Notes: generated by a model from the sequence alone, not told the origin. Positions 34,346 through 44,021 are shown, numbered from the stretch's first letter. The stretch: DNA of 64,000 nt from Devosia sp. SD17-2 (GCF_029201565.1 NZ_CP104002.1:823001-887000), one strand, 5' to 3'. Translations and numbers: made by a program.

Positions 34346-36421
34346 ATGACGGGTACCGCGCGGCCAGCAGACAGCTCTGCCATCGAACCAGTCCTTTCGG
34401 TTCGCAATCTGAAGGTGGAGTTTCTTGGGTCTGGTCGTGCGGTGCCCGTGGTGCGCGGGATCGATTTCGATGTCTATCCCAATGAGGTGCTCTGCATCGT
34501 TGGCGAGAGCGGCTCGGGGAAAAGCGTAACTTCCTTGGCGGTCACCGGCCTTCTGCCGCCCACCGCCAGGGTTTCCGGCTCCGTCAGGATCGGGCAAACC
34601 AACGTGATCGGCGCGGCGCCGGAAACGCTCCGCCAGATGCGCGGACGCGATGTCGGTTTTATCTTCCAGGACCCATCGACAACCCTCAATCCGGTTTTGC
34701 CGGTCGGACGCCAGATTACCGAGGGCCAGGTCGCACACGGGCTGCTGGCAAAGAGCGAAGCGCCGCAGCGGGCGGTATCGCTATTGCGTGAGGTCGATAT
34801 TGCCGACCCGGAGGGCCGGGCGCAGCAGTATCCGCACGAGTTTTCCGGTGGTATGCGCCAGCGCGCCGTCATCGCCATGGCCATGGCCGGGCAACCTAAT
34901 CTGATCATTGCTGACGAGCCCACGACCGCGCTGGACGTTACTGTCCAGGCCCAGGTTCTCGCGGTTCTGGCCCGCCGCCAGGCTGAAACCGGGGCCGCGG
35001 TTATCCTCATCACCCATGATCTGGGCGTGGTGGCGGAAGTCGCTGATCGCGTGGCGGTCATGTATGGCGGGCGCATTGTCGAAACCGGCCCTGTCCGCGA
35101 GCTGTTCAGCGCGCCGCGCCATCCTTACACCCGCGCCCTGCTGCGTTCTATTCCGCGGGTCGATGGACAATCGGACAAGCTGGAGCCCATTCCAGGCCAG
35201 CCGCCGACGCCCAGCGACCTGCCGACGGGCTGCACTTTCCATCCGCGCTGCAGCCTCGGGGTGGGTCGGCCGATCTGCCAATCCGAGGATCCGGCACTCG
35301 TTGCGGTGACGCCGAAACAGCAGGCGGCCTGCCACTTTGCTCGGGAGATTGCCCTCGAAGCTGTGGTCGCTACGCCGCGTGAGGCGCCGGGATCGGTCGC
35401 CGACAAGGCGCCGCTGCTGATTGTTGAAGACCTCAAGGTCCATTTCCCGATCCGCAAGGGCATCTTGCGACGAACAGTTGGCCATGTGCGGGCGGTCGAC
35501 GGCGTCAGTCTGTCGGTTCGGCCGGGAGAGACGGTGAGCCTCGTCGGGGAGTCCGGTTGCGGCAAGACGACGACCGGACGGACGATCATGGGCCTCGTCA
35601 AGGCAACATCGGGCAAGATCGCCTTCGAAGGCAAGAGCATCCGGGATCTCGGACGCGGCGAGATGCGGCTCGCCCGGCGCCAGATGCAGTATATTTTTCA
35701 GGACCCATATTCCTCGCTCAATCCGGTTCTGCCGGTGGCCGACATCGTGGCCGAACCGCTGCGAATTCATGGGATTTATGAAGAGTTTGGCGGCGAAAAT
35801 CATATTGCCGAGCTCTTTGACATGGTGGGTCTGTCGCGCACGATGATGGGCCGCCTGCCATCGGAGTTTTCGGGCGGGCAGCGGCAGCGTATCGGGATCG
35901 CGCGGGCGCTTTCGCTTCGGCCGCGCCTCTTGATCCTCGATGAACCTGTGGCGGCGCTCGACGTCTCCATTCAGGCGCAAGTGATCAACCTGCTTCAGGA
36001 ATTGCAGCGCGAGCTGGGGCTCGCCTATCTCTTCATTGCCCACAATCTTTCGGTTGTCCGGCATATCTCAGACCGCGTGGCGGTGATGTATCTGGGCAAG
36101 ATCGTCGAGGAGAGCACGCGGGACGAGCTCTATGATCGGCCGGTGCATCCCTATACGCAGAGCCTGTTATCAGCGGCCCCGGTGCCGGATCCGGCGGTGC
36201 GGGACAGTCGGCGGCGCATTGTCCTCGAAGGCGAAATTCCAAATCCGGCCAAGCCGCCCAGCGGCTGCACTTTTCATCCGCGCTGTTTTCGCGCCACCTC
36301 AGTCTGCGCGACTGAGGCGCCTGAATTCCTCCCCTATGGACAATCGCAAACCCGCGTTGCCTGCCATCATGCCGGGCCTCTGCTCGATCCGGTGGGCAAG
36401 AGCGTGGAGGTGGCATCATGA
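34346..36421 (+). CDS. Peptide ABC importer ATPase, two fused nucleotide-binding domains
   Basis: 691 residues: a DppD-like half (about 10-320) and a DppF-like half (about 355-685). Walker A is GESGSGKSV in the first and GESGCGKTT in the second. Signatures are FSGGMRQRAVIAMA and FSGGQRQRIGIARA. Each half ends in an oligopeptide-transporter C-terminal cysteine motif (CTFHPRCSLG and CTFHPRCFRA), which in relatives carries an iron-sulfur cluster. The fusion, as in GsiA, supplies both ATPases in one chain. Its stop overlaps the next start (ATGA). Confidence 0.94.
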   Translation: MTGTARPADSSAIEPVLSVRNLKVEFLGSGRAVPVVRGIDFDVYPNEVLCIVGESGSGKSVTSLAVTGLLPPTARVSGSVRIGQTNVIGAAPETLRQMRGRDVGFIFQDPSTTLNPVLPVGRQITEGQVAHGLLAKSEAPQRAVSLLREVDIADPEGRAQQYPHEFSGGMRQRAVIAMAMAGQPNLIIADEPTTALDVTVQAQVLAVLARRQAETGAAVILITHDLGVVAEVADRVAVMYGGRIVETGPVRELFSAPRHPYTRALLRSIPRVDGQSDKLEPIPGQPPTPSDLPTGCTFHPRCSLGVGRPICQSEDPALVAVTPKQQAACHFAREIALEAVVATPREAPGSVADKAPLLIVEDLKVHFPIRKGILRRTVGHVRAVDGVSLSVRPGETVSLVGESGCGKTTTGRTIMGLVKATSGKIAFEGKSIRDLGRGEMRLARRQMQYIFQDPYSSLNPVLPVADIVAEPLRIHGIYEEFGGENHIAELFDMVGLSRTMMGRLPSEFSGGQRQRIGIARALSLRPRLLILDEPVAALDVSIQAQVINLLQELQRELGLAYLFIAHNLSVVRHISDRVAVMYLGKIVEESTRDELYDRPVHPYTQSLLSAAPVPDPAVRDSRRRIVLEGEIPNPAKPPSGCTFHPRCFRATSVCATEAPEFLPYGQSQTRVACHHAGPLLDPVGKSVEVAS

Positions 36422-37281
36422 CCAAGCTGCGCGCGCTTTTGGGCGATATCGGTCAGCACCGTGGGGTGATGCTGGCGGTTATATACCTTGCGGTCCTTAT
36501 CTTTTTGGCAGCGCTGGCAGAATTTCTGCCGCTCAAGCCGTTCCAACAAAATCTGGTGCGCTCGCTCGAGGGGCCGTCCGGTGCGGCCCTGTTCGGCACG
36601 GATGAGCTCGGGCGGGATATCCTCTCCCGCGTGATCTTCGGGGCGCGCACCTCGCTGCTGACGGCTGGGGCGGCGGTGTTGATCGCCGTGTCCATCGGGG
36701 TGCCGATAGGCCTCATAGCCGGGTTTTTCGGCGGCTGGCGGGATGCGGTGCTGATGCGGTTTGTCGACGTCCTGCTCGCCTTGCCGGCAATCCTCTTTGC
36801 CATGGCGATGATCGCCGTGTTCGGGCGCAGCCAGATGGCGGCTTTTATAGCGGTGGGCATTACCGGCGTTCCGAGCTTTGCGCGCATCACCAGAGCCCAG
36901 GTGCTGTCGCTCAAGAAACGCGATTTTGTGACGGCGGTGGAAGCCTTTGGTGGGTCGTCTACCTACAATATGTTCCGCACCATCCTGCCCAATTCGTGGA
37001 GCCCGATCCTTGTTCAGGTGGTGGTGCTCTGTTCGGTCGCCATCCTGCTCGAAGCGGCGCTGGCCTTCCTCGGGGTCGGGGTGCCGCCGCCGACCCCGAG
37101 TTGGGGGGAGATGCTGGGGACTGGAAAGTCCTATCTCTATGAGGCGCCTTATTATGCGGTGCTGCCGGGGATCGTGCTGACCCTGACCATCCTCTCCTTC
37201 GATACGCTGGGGCGCTATCTCGACAATCGGCTGGGCCGGCGCTCGACGCTGGCTGGGGCCAAACTGGAGGGCACGCCATGA
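36418..37281 (+). CDS. Peptide ABC importer permease (DppC type)
   Basis: 287 residues. The short N-terminal cytoplasmic tail and first helix (GVMLAVIYLAVLIFLAALAEF) precede the DppC signature LFGTDELGRDILSRVIFGARTS. Five more helices follow, with the EAA-like loop VEAFGGSSTYNMFRTILPN. It overlaps both neighbours by four bases. It precedes the DppB-type gene, the reverse of the usual B-then-C order. Confidence 0.93.
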   Translation: MTKLRALLGDIGQHRGVMLAVIYLAVLIFLAALAEFLPLKPFQQNLVRSLEGPSGAALFGTDELGRDILSRVIFGARTSLLTAGAAVLIAVSIGVPIGLIAGFFGGWRDAVLMRFVDVLLALPAILFAMAMIAVFGRSQMAAFIAVGITGVPSFARITRAQVLSLKKRDFVTAVEAFGGSSTYNMFRTILPNSWSPILVQVVVLCSVAILLEAALAFLGVGVPPPTPSWGEMLGTGKSYLYEAPYYAVLPGIVLTLTILSFDTLGRYLDNRLGRRSTLAGAKLEGTP

Positions 37282-38225
37282 TCGGCTTTGTTATCAGGCG
37301 CTTAGCCCAGCTGCTGCCCGTGGTTTTGATCGCCTCTCTGGGCGTCTGGGGCATGCTTTACGCCGTTCCGGGCGGGCCGATTGGCAGTTTGGTGGGGGAA
37401 AATGCGACGCCGGAGCAGATTGCGGCGGTGACGGCGGAGCTGGGGCTCGATCGGCCGGTGCTGGTTCAGTATTTCGATTGGCTGATCAAGGCGCTGATGG
37501 GCAATTTCGGCATGTCCATCTTTGGGCGTGAGCCAGTTATGACCTTGATCGGACAGCGTCTTCCGGCGACGTTGCAGTTGGCGGGGGCAGCGACGATCGT
37601 GGCGCTGTCGATAGGAATTCCGGTGGCGATCCTCTCGGCTTTGTGGCCGGGATCGTGGATTGACCGGGTCTTGAGCGGCTGGAGCGCGGTGGCGCTGGGG
37701 GTGCCGACCTTCTGGCTCGGAATTCTGATGATCCTGCTGTTTGCCGTGCAGTTACGCTGGTTACCCTCGGCCTCAGCCTATGTGCCGATCTGGGTGGATC
37801 CGATCGGGGCGATTCGGAACCTTGCCATGCCGGCGCTGACGCTGGGGATCTATGTCTCGGGCATTCTGGCGCGCTTCCTGCGGGCCTCGCTGGTGAGCGA
37901 GCTCAATGCCGACTATGTGCGCACGGCGCGATCCAAAGGCTTGCCGGAGCATACAATTGTCGGCGTCCACATCATGCGGAATGCGCTTTTGCCGTTCATC
38001 ACCATTGTCGGGTTGATGGTGGCAAACTTCATCGGCGGTGCGGTCGTGACCGAAGCGGTGTTCACCTATCCCGGGCTCGGGCGGCTTCTGATCCAGGCGA
38101 TTTCGACGCGCGACTACCCGCTGATCCAGGGATGTATTGTCGTTATCCTCGTCCTCTACATCCTCATCAATCTCGTCGTCGACGTGCTCTACGCCTATGT
38201 CGATCCGCGCATCGACTACAGCTGA
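37278..38225 (+). CDS. Peptide ABC importer permease (DppB type)
   Basis: 315 residues. The N-terminus MIGFVIRRLAQLLPVVLI is typical of DppB/OppB. About six membrane helices follow, with the loop RTARSKGLPEHTIVGVHIMR docking on the ATPase. It is the last gene of the importer operon. The 195 bases to the next gene contain no obvious terminator. Confidence 0.93.
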   Translation: MIGFVIRRLAQLLPVVLIASLGVWGMLYAVPGGPIGSLVGENATPEQIAAVTAELGLDRPVLVQYFDWLIKALMGNFGMSIFGREPVMTLIGQRLPATLQLAGAATIVALSIGIPVAILSALWPGSWIDRVLSGWSAVALGVPTFWLGILMILLFAVQLRWLPSASAYVPIWVDPIGAIRNLAMPALTLGIYVSGILARFLRASLVSELNADYVRTARSKGLPEHTIVGVHIMRNALLPFITIVGLMVANFIGGAVVTEAVFTYPGLGRLLIQAISTRDYPLIQGCIVVILVLYILINLVVDVLYAYVDPRIDYS

Positions 38226-38419
38226 CCGCATGTGGCATTTGCGGCGAGTTGGTTAGCAGACTGTTAGCATCGAGGCGGGCCGAAATGAGAATTGGTGGTT
38301 CCAGCCGAGGTTAGCGGCAGGAACTATCACCACCAGCATGGATTGGATTTGTCTGACTGTCGTGACGCGCGTCGAGAACGCAGCGGATCGACACCCCGAC
38401 ACTATCCAGGAGCATGCCG

Positions 38420-38962
38420 ATGGCGAGCGAGACATCGCAGGACGACGCCCCCAAGCAGGCGCAGCGCGACGACAAGGATGGCGAGCTCGCCATTGTCGGG
38501 CGCAGCGTGACGATCAACCGGCCCCGCCACGAGCTTTTTGCCTTCTGGCGCGACTTTTCCAACCTTCCCCAGTTCATGCATGCGGTCGAGAAGATCGACG
38601 TCACCGGCGACAGGTCAAGCTGGACCATCAAGGCGCCGGTCGGACAGCATGTGACGCTTGAGACCGAGCTGGTCGAGGTGGTCGAGAACGAGGTGCTGGG
38701 CTGGCAGTCGGTCGAGGGGTCTGAGATCAAGACCAAGGGCCGGGTGACTTTCGAGGACGCTCCGGCGGACCGGGGCACGGTGGTCAGCGCCGAGATCGGC
38801 TACGAACCGCCCGGCGGTGACCTTGGCAGGCTCTTTGCCAAGATCTTCCAGGCTGAGCCCAATATCCAGGCGCGGCACGAGCTCAAGCGCTTCAAGATGC
38901 TCATGGAGGCAGGCGAGATCGCCACCGGGGCCAATCACCACGCCAATGATGGAGAACACTGA
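38420..38962 (+). CDS. SRPBCC-family protein (cyclase/dehydrase-like)
   Basis: 180 residues from the second ATG, seven bases after AGGAG; the first ATG is too close to that site. The START-like fold is visible as [28 protein letters not shown] spacing: a domain opening with [17 protein letters not shown], then [17 protein letters not shown], and ending in a long C-terminal helix. The ligand is unknown. Its stop overlaps the dehydrogenase start (TGATG), so the two are coupled. Relatives are common in stress-induced clusters of soil alphaproteobacteria. Confidence 0.82.
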   Translation: MASETSQDDAPKQAQRDDKDGELAIVGRSVTINRPRHELFAFWRDFSNLPQFMHAVEKIDVTGDRSSWTIKAPVGQHVTLETELVEVVENEVLGWQSVEGSEIKTKGRVTFEDAPADRGTVVSAEIGYEPPGGDLGRLFAKIFQAEPNIQARHELKRFKMLMEAGEIATGANHHANDGEH

Positions 38963-40143
38963 TGCGCGCACTGACCTGGCACGGCACCAATGATGTGCGC
39001 GTTGATACCCATCCCGATCCGGAAATCATCAACCCGCGCGACGCCATCATCAAGATCACCTCGACGGCGATCTGCGGCTCGGATCTGCATCTTTACGACG
39101 GGGTGATCCCTGGCATGAAGTCGGGCGATATCCTGGGCCACGAATTTATGGGCGAGGTGGTGGAAACCGGCCCCAAGAGTACGCTTCAGAAGGGCCAGCG
39201 GGTCGTCGTTCCCTTCACCATTTCCTGCGGGCAGTGCTTTCACTGCCGCAAGCTGCAGTACTCGGCCTGCGACAATGCCAATCCGGTTGAAAAGCAGGAT
39301 GCATCCGAAGCGCTCTATGGCCACGGCATGGGCGCCGCATTCGGCTATTCACACCTTACCGGTGGCTATGCCGGCGGGCAGGCGGAATATGTGCGCGTGC
39401 CATTTTCCGACGTCGGCCCGATCGTCATCCCGGACGGGATGGAAGACGATGAGGTGCTCTTTCTCTCCGATATCCTGCCAACCGGCTGGATGGCGGCCGA
39501 AAATGCCCAGATCGAGCCCGGGGACACGGTGGCCGTCTGGGGCGCTGGCCCGGTGGGGCTGTTTGCGGTGCAAAGCGCGATGCTGATGGGGGCCGAGCAG
39601 ATCATCTGCATCGACCACCATCCGAACCGGCTGGCGTTGGCCCAGAAGTTCGGGGCCAAGATCATCAACTTCGAAGAGACCCATGTCCGCGAAGCCCTCA
39701 TGGAGATGACCGGCGGTATCGGACCGGACGCAGTGATCGACGCGGTGGGCATGGAGGCGCACGGCTTTTCGCCGGACAATGTGCTCGATGTCATAAAGCA
39801 GAAGATCGCTCCGGGCGCCGATCGGGGCCACGCGCTGCGCCAGGCCATTCTGGCCTGCCGCAAGGGCGGACGCGTTTCTGTGCCGGGTGTCTATGGCGGC
39901 ATGCTCGACAAGTGGCCGCTCGGCGCGATGATGGAGAAGGGCCTCCAGATCCGGACCGGGCAGACCCATGTGCAGAAATATACCGAGGATCTGCTCAGGC
40001 GCATCCAGGAAGGCGAGATCGACACGACCTTCCTGATCAGCCATCGCCTGTCACTCGAAGACGCACCCAAGGGCTACAAGAATTTCCATGATCTGCAGAA
40101 CGAGTGGATCAAGGTGGTTCTCAAGCCCGGTGGGGTGGCATGA
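38962..40143 (+). CDS. Zinc-dependent alcohol/formaldehyde dehydrogenase-like protein
   Basis: 393 residues of the medium-chain dehydrogenase family. Catalytic zinc ligands are in [11 protein letters not shown] and LGHEFMGEV. The structural zinc loop is [17 protein letters not shown]. The nucleotide fold is [20 protein letters not shown]. The length and long insert resemble glutathione-independent formaldehyde dehydrogenase. The substrate is not proven. It is coupled to the SRPBCC gene before it and the small gene after it, suggesting an aldehyde-detoxifying stress unit. Confidence 0.88.
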   Translation: MRALTWHGTNDVRVDTHPDPEIINPRDAIIKITSTAICGSDLHLYDGVIPGMKSGDILGHEFMGEVVETGPKSTLQKGQRVVVPFTISCGQCFHCRKLQYSACDNANPVEKQDASEALYGHGMGAAFGYSHLTGGYAGGQAEYVRVPFSDVGPIVIPDGMEDDEVLFLSDILPTGWMAAENAQIEPGDTVAVWGAGPVGLFAVQSAMLMGAEQIICIDHHPNRLALAQKFGAKIINFEETHVREALMEMTGGIGPDAVIDAVGMEAHGFSPDNVLDVIKQKIAPGADRGHALRQAILACRKGGRVSVPGVYGGMLDKWPLGAMMEKGLQIRTGQTHVQKYTEDLLRRIQEGEIDTTFLISHRLSLEDAPKGYKNFHDLQNEWIKVVLKPGGVA

Positions 40144-40394
40144 CCACGCCCAACGATCTCACGGACAAGGCGCTGGCGATTTTCGCCTTCGCCATGTTCC
40201 ACCAACTGAGCGGTGGGGAAGTGGTATCCGCAGTGATGACGGCAGATGCCTCGGGTCACCGGATTGACCCCAAGGCTGCAAGCGAACTGCAGCGTTTGGG
40301 CCTCGCGCAAATCAGCGGGGACAAATTGATCTTTACGCCCGCTGGCGCGTTGATGCTGTCTCAACTGGTGGATCGCCTTCGCGGCCACTGGTAG
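40140..40394 (+). CDS. Small protein with a winged-helix look
   Basis: 84 residues from an ATG overlapping the dehydrogenase stop (ATGA). It consists of an N-terminal helix ([17 protein letters not shown]), a short helix pair ([18 protein letters not shown]) and a beta-turn ([15 protein letters not shown]), the pattern of small winged-helix domains. I recognise no family. The tight coupling suggests it works with, or controls, the dehydrogenase. Confidence 0.65.
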   Translation: MTTPNDLTDKALAIFAFAMFHQLSGGEVVSAVMTADASGHRIDPKAASELQRLGLAQISGDKLIFTPAGALMLSQLVDRLRGHW

Positions 40395-40428
40395 CCCCGT
40401 TACCACGCGGGAAGCGTGGGAATGCCGA

Positions 40429-40464
40429 GCCGAGCCTGACGGGCGCGTCTGCGCCGGGCTTGGC
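40429..40464 (+). terminator. Probable terminator after the dehydrogenase operon
   Basis: GCCGAGCC pairs with GGCTTGGC around an inner stem GGCGC/GCGCC, 35 bases past the small gene's stop. The T-rich tail (GCTTTTAAC) is short. Confidence 0.5.
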
Positions 40465-40524
40465 TTGTGCGCTTTTAACTCATTGATTTAACTGTGTTAT
40501 TTATTTCTGCCCCATGTGCCTTTT

Positions 40525-40550
40525 GGAACGAAGGGGAGGCAGGCCTCGTT
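40525..40550 (+). promoter_or_regulatory. EcfG-type general-stress promoter
   Basis: GGAAC (40525-40529) and CGTT (40547-40550) are separated by 17 bases, matching the sigma-EcfG consensus of alphaproteobacteria. It sits 52 bases before the start of the first gene of a stress-type operon. Confidence 0.75.
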
Positions 40551-40601
40551 GTGTCATCGAGAGCGGCAGCCACAGCCGTATGATGCATGAGGAGTTTGCA
40601 A

Positions 40602-41360
40602 ATGAGCAGCGACAATCCCGTTGGGTCTTCTGGCGGCGTATCGTCCTCTCCCATTCCCCCACAGGCCGAGCGCGATCTCAGCAAGGTGGCCGAGACCGCC
40701 AAGCATGATCTGGACGCGATCTCGCGGCAGGCGGCAGAGGACGTGAAGGAACTGGGCAACCAGGCCGGCGCCAAGGTTGAAGAGGCCAAGGAGAAAGCCA
40801 AATCCTTTGCCGTCGAACAGAAGGATCTGGCTGCAGGCCAGATCGGCGGCATTGCCACGGCCATCAGCAAGGTGGCCGACGAGCTGGATGGTTCCGACCA
40901 GCCGGTGGTTGGGCGCTATGCCCGCGACCTCGCCTCGGGCCTGACAAATCTGGGCAAGACCATTGAAGAGCGTGACGTCGATGACCTGATGGGCCTTGCC
41001 CAGGACTTCGGCCGCAAGCAGCCACTCGCCTTCCTTGGGGCCGCTGCCCTTGCGGGTTTTGTCGCCAGTCGGTTTGCGATGGCCTCCGCGCATCGGCGCG
41101 ACAGCAAGGCCTCAGGCGGCGCTTCCGCCAGCGGACAGGGTGGCGCCTATGGCTTTACCCAGAACAGCGGATCCGAACCCGGATCGGTGAATTCGGGTTC
41201 GTCCTACGGGAAAACCGGTTCGTCCTATGGGGCGGGTACGCCGGGAAGCGCCACGGGCCAGGGTTCGACTTCCGGCCAGAACGCTCCGTCCGAGGGTTAC
41301 CGCAGCGAGCTGTCGCAGGCCACCCAGACCGGGCAGAATGATCGGACAGGAGGCTACTGA
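40602..41360 (+). CDS. Stress-cluster protein with low-complexity tail
   Basis: 252 residues from the ATG that follows GAGGAG by seven bases. A helical Ala/Lys/Glu-rich part (about 15-110; ELGNQAGAKVEEAKEKAKSF) could form an amphipathic coil. A possible membrane stretch follows (PLAFLGAAALAGFVASRFAM, about 143-163). The last 85 residues are Gly/Ser-rich repeats such as GSSYGKTGSSYGAG. Similar proteins stand before phage-holin-like genes in Rhizobiales and are often named nutrient-deprivation-induced. The function is unknown. The gene sits directly behind an EcfG-type promoter. Confidence 0.75.
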   Translation: MSSDNPVGSSGGVSSSPIPPQAERDLSKVAETAKHDLDAISRQAAEDVKELGNQAGAKVEEAKEKAKSFAVEQKDLAAGQIGGIATAISKVADELDGSDQPVVGRYARDLASGLTNLGKTIEERDVDDLMGLAQDFGRKQPLAFLGAAALAGFVASRFAMASAHRRDSKASGGASASGQGGAYGFTQNSGSEPGSVNSGSSYGKTGSSYGAGTPGSATGQGSTSGQNAPSEGYRSELSQATQTGQNDRTGGY

Positions 41361-41773
41361 TGGCTGCACCTGAAAGCCGTCCCCTCGGGGAATTGCTGGG
41401 CGGGCTGGTCAATGACCTCTCGACCCTCTTCCGCAAGGAAATCCAGCTCGCCAAGGCAGAGGCCGGTGAGAAAGTCTCCCAGACCATGGGCGGCGTGGCT
41501 TCCATCGCCATTGGCGGCGTGCTGGCGCTTGGCGCGCTCGGCGTGTTGCTGAGCGCCGTGGTGTCGCTGATCGCAGCCTTTTTCGTCAACCAGGGGATGG
41601 ACCCAACGATGGCCAATGCCCTGGCTGCTTTCGTGGTCACCGCCATCGTCGGCATCGCCGGCTGGATGTCCATTTCCAAAGGGATCAGCGCCCTCAAGGC
41701 GAGCAATCTCAACCTGAACCGCACGGCGGCCTCGCTCAGCCGAGACGCCGACATCGTCAAGGAGCGTCTGTGA
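41360..41773 (+). CDS. Holin-like membrane protein (YqjE/DUF1469 family)
   Basis: 137 residues. An amphipathic N-terminus (GELLGGLVNDLSTLFRKEIQ) is followed by two membrane helices (about 40-70 and 80-105). The family is named phage holin superfamily III but is normally chromosomal and stress-associated, not lytic. Start and stop overlap both neighbours (TGATG), so the three genes are translated together. Confidence 0.85.
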   Translation: MAAPESRPLGELLGGLVNDLSTLFRKEIQLAKAEAGEKVSQTMGGVASIAIGGVLALGALGVLLSAVVSLIAAFFVNQGMDPTMANALAAFVVTAIVGIAGWMSISKGISALKASNLNLNRTAASLSRDADIVKERL

Positions 41774-42861
41774 TGGCATATGACGACGATCAGAAGAGCT
41801 CGGCAGAGCTGCAGCGCGAAATCGAAATGCAGCGCAACCGGGTCGAGGACACGATTGACCAGATCCAGGAGAAACTCTCTCCCGGCCAGCTGGTGGACGA
41901 GCTGCTCGCCTATACCAAGGGTGGCGGCGGCGAGTTTGTCGCGAGCCTGCAGCGCAATGTGACCGCCAATCCCCTGCCGGTGGCGCTGCTGGGCGTCAGT
42001 CTCGCCTGGCTGATGGCGAAGCCGGGGCAGGGCAGTAGCGCTTCTGGCTATTCACGTAATGAGCGGTCCGACCGGGCCTGGGACGAGAGCATCAATCGCA
42101 ATCGCGGCTATGGCGTCGATGATGACGATGATGATTTCGACGAGTACGAGGACTATCCGGTCACCATTATCTCCGGTGGCAGCATGCAGCGGCTCGGTAG
42201 TGTTCGCGATGAGCACGGCCGCAGCTTCAGCGAGTTTGCCGACGACGCCGGCCGAAAGTTCCGGGCCCGTTCTGACGCTACTGGACGGCGCGCGGGGCAC
42301 TTCATGGATGAGGCCGGCAATCGCTACAAGGGCTTCACCAATGCCGCCGGCGAACAGGTCAAGCACTTCCGCGACGAGGCCGGCAATCTGCTCGATGACG
42401 CAACGGGCTGGGCCGCCGAGAACTGGCAGAAGGCCCGCGAGAAGCTGCACGATGCCCGCGACGCGATCAGCTCGGGCGCCGACATGGGCAAGGCGCGTGC
42501 TTCCCAGGCCAGTGACGCGATGATGCATCAGGTCGATAGCCTCAACCGCACCATCATGCACCAGTTCCGCGATCAGCCCCTCGTCGGTGGCGCCCTGGCC
42601 TTTGCGCTTGGCGCGGCGATGGGCGCGGCCCTGCCGCGGACCGAGCAGGAAGATGCGCTGATGGGCGAGGCGGCTGATGCCGTCAAGGAACGCGTCGGCG
42701 AAACCGCGTCCGAGCTTTACGAGCAGGGCCGCGACAAGGCTGCCGAGCTCTATGCCACGGCCAGCGAAAAGACCGGCGAAATCTACCAGCAGGCCAAGGA
42801 AGGCCTCGTTGGAGACAATAACCCGGGCACTGGCAGCACTGGCGGCTCCAGCACCATCTGA
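41773..42861 (+). CDS. DUF3618-domain protein with coiled-coil repeats
   Basis: 362 residues from the ATG overlapping the previous stop; a GTG one codon earlier is less likely. The N-terminal DUF3618 motif SSAELQREIEMQRNRVEDTI contacts or tethers to the membrane in relatives. An acidic patch (DDDDDDFDEYEDY) follows. Then come repeats of the form F-x-DEAG-N (HFMDEAGNRY and HFRDEAGNLL) and a glycine-rich hydrophobic stretch (GGALAFALGAAMGAALP). The last 70 residues are helical. It is likely an envelope-associated stress protein; the precise role is unknown. Confidence 0.82.
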   Translation: MAYDDDQKSSAELQREIEMQRNRVEDTIDQIQEKLSPGQLVDELLAYTKGGGGEFVASLQRNVTANPLPVALLGVSLAWLMAKPGQGSSASGYSRNERSDRAWDESINRNRGYGVDDDDDDFDEYEDYPVTIISGGSMQRLGSVRDEHGRSFSEFADDAGRKFRARSDATGRRAGHFMDEAGNRYKGFTNAAGEQVKHFRDEAGNLLDDATGWAAENWQKAREKLHDARDAISSGADMGKARASQASDAMMHQVDSLNRTIMHQFRDQPLVGGALAFALGAAMGAALPRTEQEDALMGEAADAVKERVGETASELYEQGRDKAAELYATASEKTGEIYQQAKEGLVGDNNPGTGSTGGSSTI

Positions 42862-42867
42862 CCGAAA

Positions 42868-42888
42868 GGGGAGGCCAATGGCCTCCCC
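42868..42888 (+). terminator. Strong hairpin between DUF3618 and YihY genes
   Basis: GGGGAGGCC and GGCCTCCCC form a perfect 9-bp stem with loop AAT, seven bases past the DUF3618 stop. There is no U-run, so it may attenuate or protect the mRNA rather than end it. Confidence 0.5.
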
Positions 42889-42908
42889 GCCTTGCCTTGG
42901 GGGAACAC

Positions 42909-44021
42909 ATGGACAAGACCGTGCTGCGCAACGCGGCTCAATCGGGACGCGGACGCAATGCGACGGCGCCCACGCAAATTCCTCCCGCCGGCTGGCGGGA
43001 TATTTGTTGGCGCCTGTTCAAGGCAATTGCCGAGGACCGCATCCTGCTGACGGCAGCCGGCGTGGCGTTTTACGTGCTGCTGGCGCTGGTGCCGACGCTC
43101 AATGCCTTCGTGTCCATCTATGGTCTCTTCAACAATCCCGCAGACGCGGTGGGGCACCTCGAACTTCTGGCCGGGATTGTGCCGCCGGGGGCGCTGGGCA
43201 TCATTCGCGAGCAATTGGTGCGGCTGACCGCAGAGAGCACCGAGCGACTGGGACTGACGCTTCTGGTGTCGCTGGCCATCGCACTCTGGAGCGCCAGCGC
43301 CGGGGTGAAGGCCATGTTCGACGCGATGAATATTGCCTATCACGAGAAGGAAAAGCGCTCCTTCCTCGTGTTCAATGGCCTGGCGCTGCTGTTTACGCTG
43401 GCCGGTGCGGTCGGGGCGGTGCTGGTGGCGGCGGTGGTAATCGTCATGCCGCTGATCATCGCCTATCTGCCCGGCGGGGATGGGCTGGCGTGGACGGTGC
43501 GGGTGGCGGCCTATGCGATGATGCTGGCAGTGATTTCGCTGGCACTGGCCGCGCTCTATCGCTGGGGGCCAAGCCGGCAGAACGCCAAGTGGCGCTGGAT
43601 TACGCCCGGGACGATCCTTGCCGTGCTGGCGCTGGGCCTCACCTCGATTGCCTTCTCCTGGTATGTCGCGAATTTTTCCGACGACAATGCGGCCTATGGC
43701 TCGCTGGGGGCGGTGATCGGCCTCATGACTTGGCTGTGGATTTCGGTAACTCTGGTTATCGTCGGGGCGGAGCTGAATTCGGAAATCGAGCACCAGACGG
43801 CGCATGATACGACGAGCGGGCCGGCCCAGCAGTTGGGCGCGCGCGGGGCGCATATGGCCGACAGTGTGGGGGAAACCTGGCCGCGCGCCAAGAAGGGCGT
43901 CGAGGCTGAGACCACCCATCGAGTGCGGCAGCGGTTTCCGGTGAAATCGCTGGGGTTGGCGCTGGGGGTCTCGGCACTGCTGCGGCGGGGGCAGAGCGAC
44001 CGGTCGGGACCAACCGAGTGA
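42909..44021 (+). CDS. YihY/BrkB-family inner-membrane protein
   Basis: 370 residues from the ATG after GGGGGA. About six membrane helices lie between residues 40 and 285, opening with ILLTAAGVAFYVLLALVPTL, the family hallmark. The cytoplasmic C-terminus is basic. The family was once called ribonuclease BN; that activity belongs to a different protein, and YihY's function remains unknown. Its place after holin-like and DUF3618 genes is the usual rhizobial arrangement. Confidence 0.88.
   Translation: MDKTVLRNAAQSGRGRNATAPTQIPPAGWRDICWRLFKAIAEDRILLTAAGVAFYVLLALVPTLNAFVSIYGLFNNPADAVGHLELLAGIVPPGALGIIREQLVRLTAESTERLGLTLLVSLAIALWSASAGVKAMFDAMNIAYHEKEKRSFLVFNGLALLFTLAGAVGAVLVAAVVIVMPLIIAYLPGGDGLAWTVRVAAYAMMLAVISLALAALYRWGPSRQNAKWRWITPGTILAVLALGLTSIAFSWYVANFSDDNAAYGSLGAVIGLMTWLWISVTLVIVGAELNSEIEHQTAHDTTSGPAQQLGARGAHMADSVGETWPRAKKGVEAETTHRVRQRFPVKSLGLALGVSALLRRGQSDRSGPTE

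Noticed and set aside
38319..38345. EcfG promoter before the SRPBCC gene
   Set aside because: GGAAC is present, but no CGTT box lies 16-19 bases downstream.
41360..41773. Holin-like gene as part of a prophage
   Set aside because: No lysin, capsid or integrase genes nearby; the family is usually chromosomal and stress-linked.
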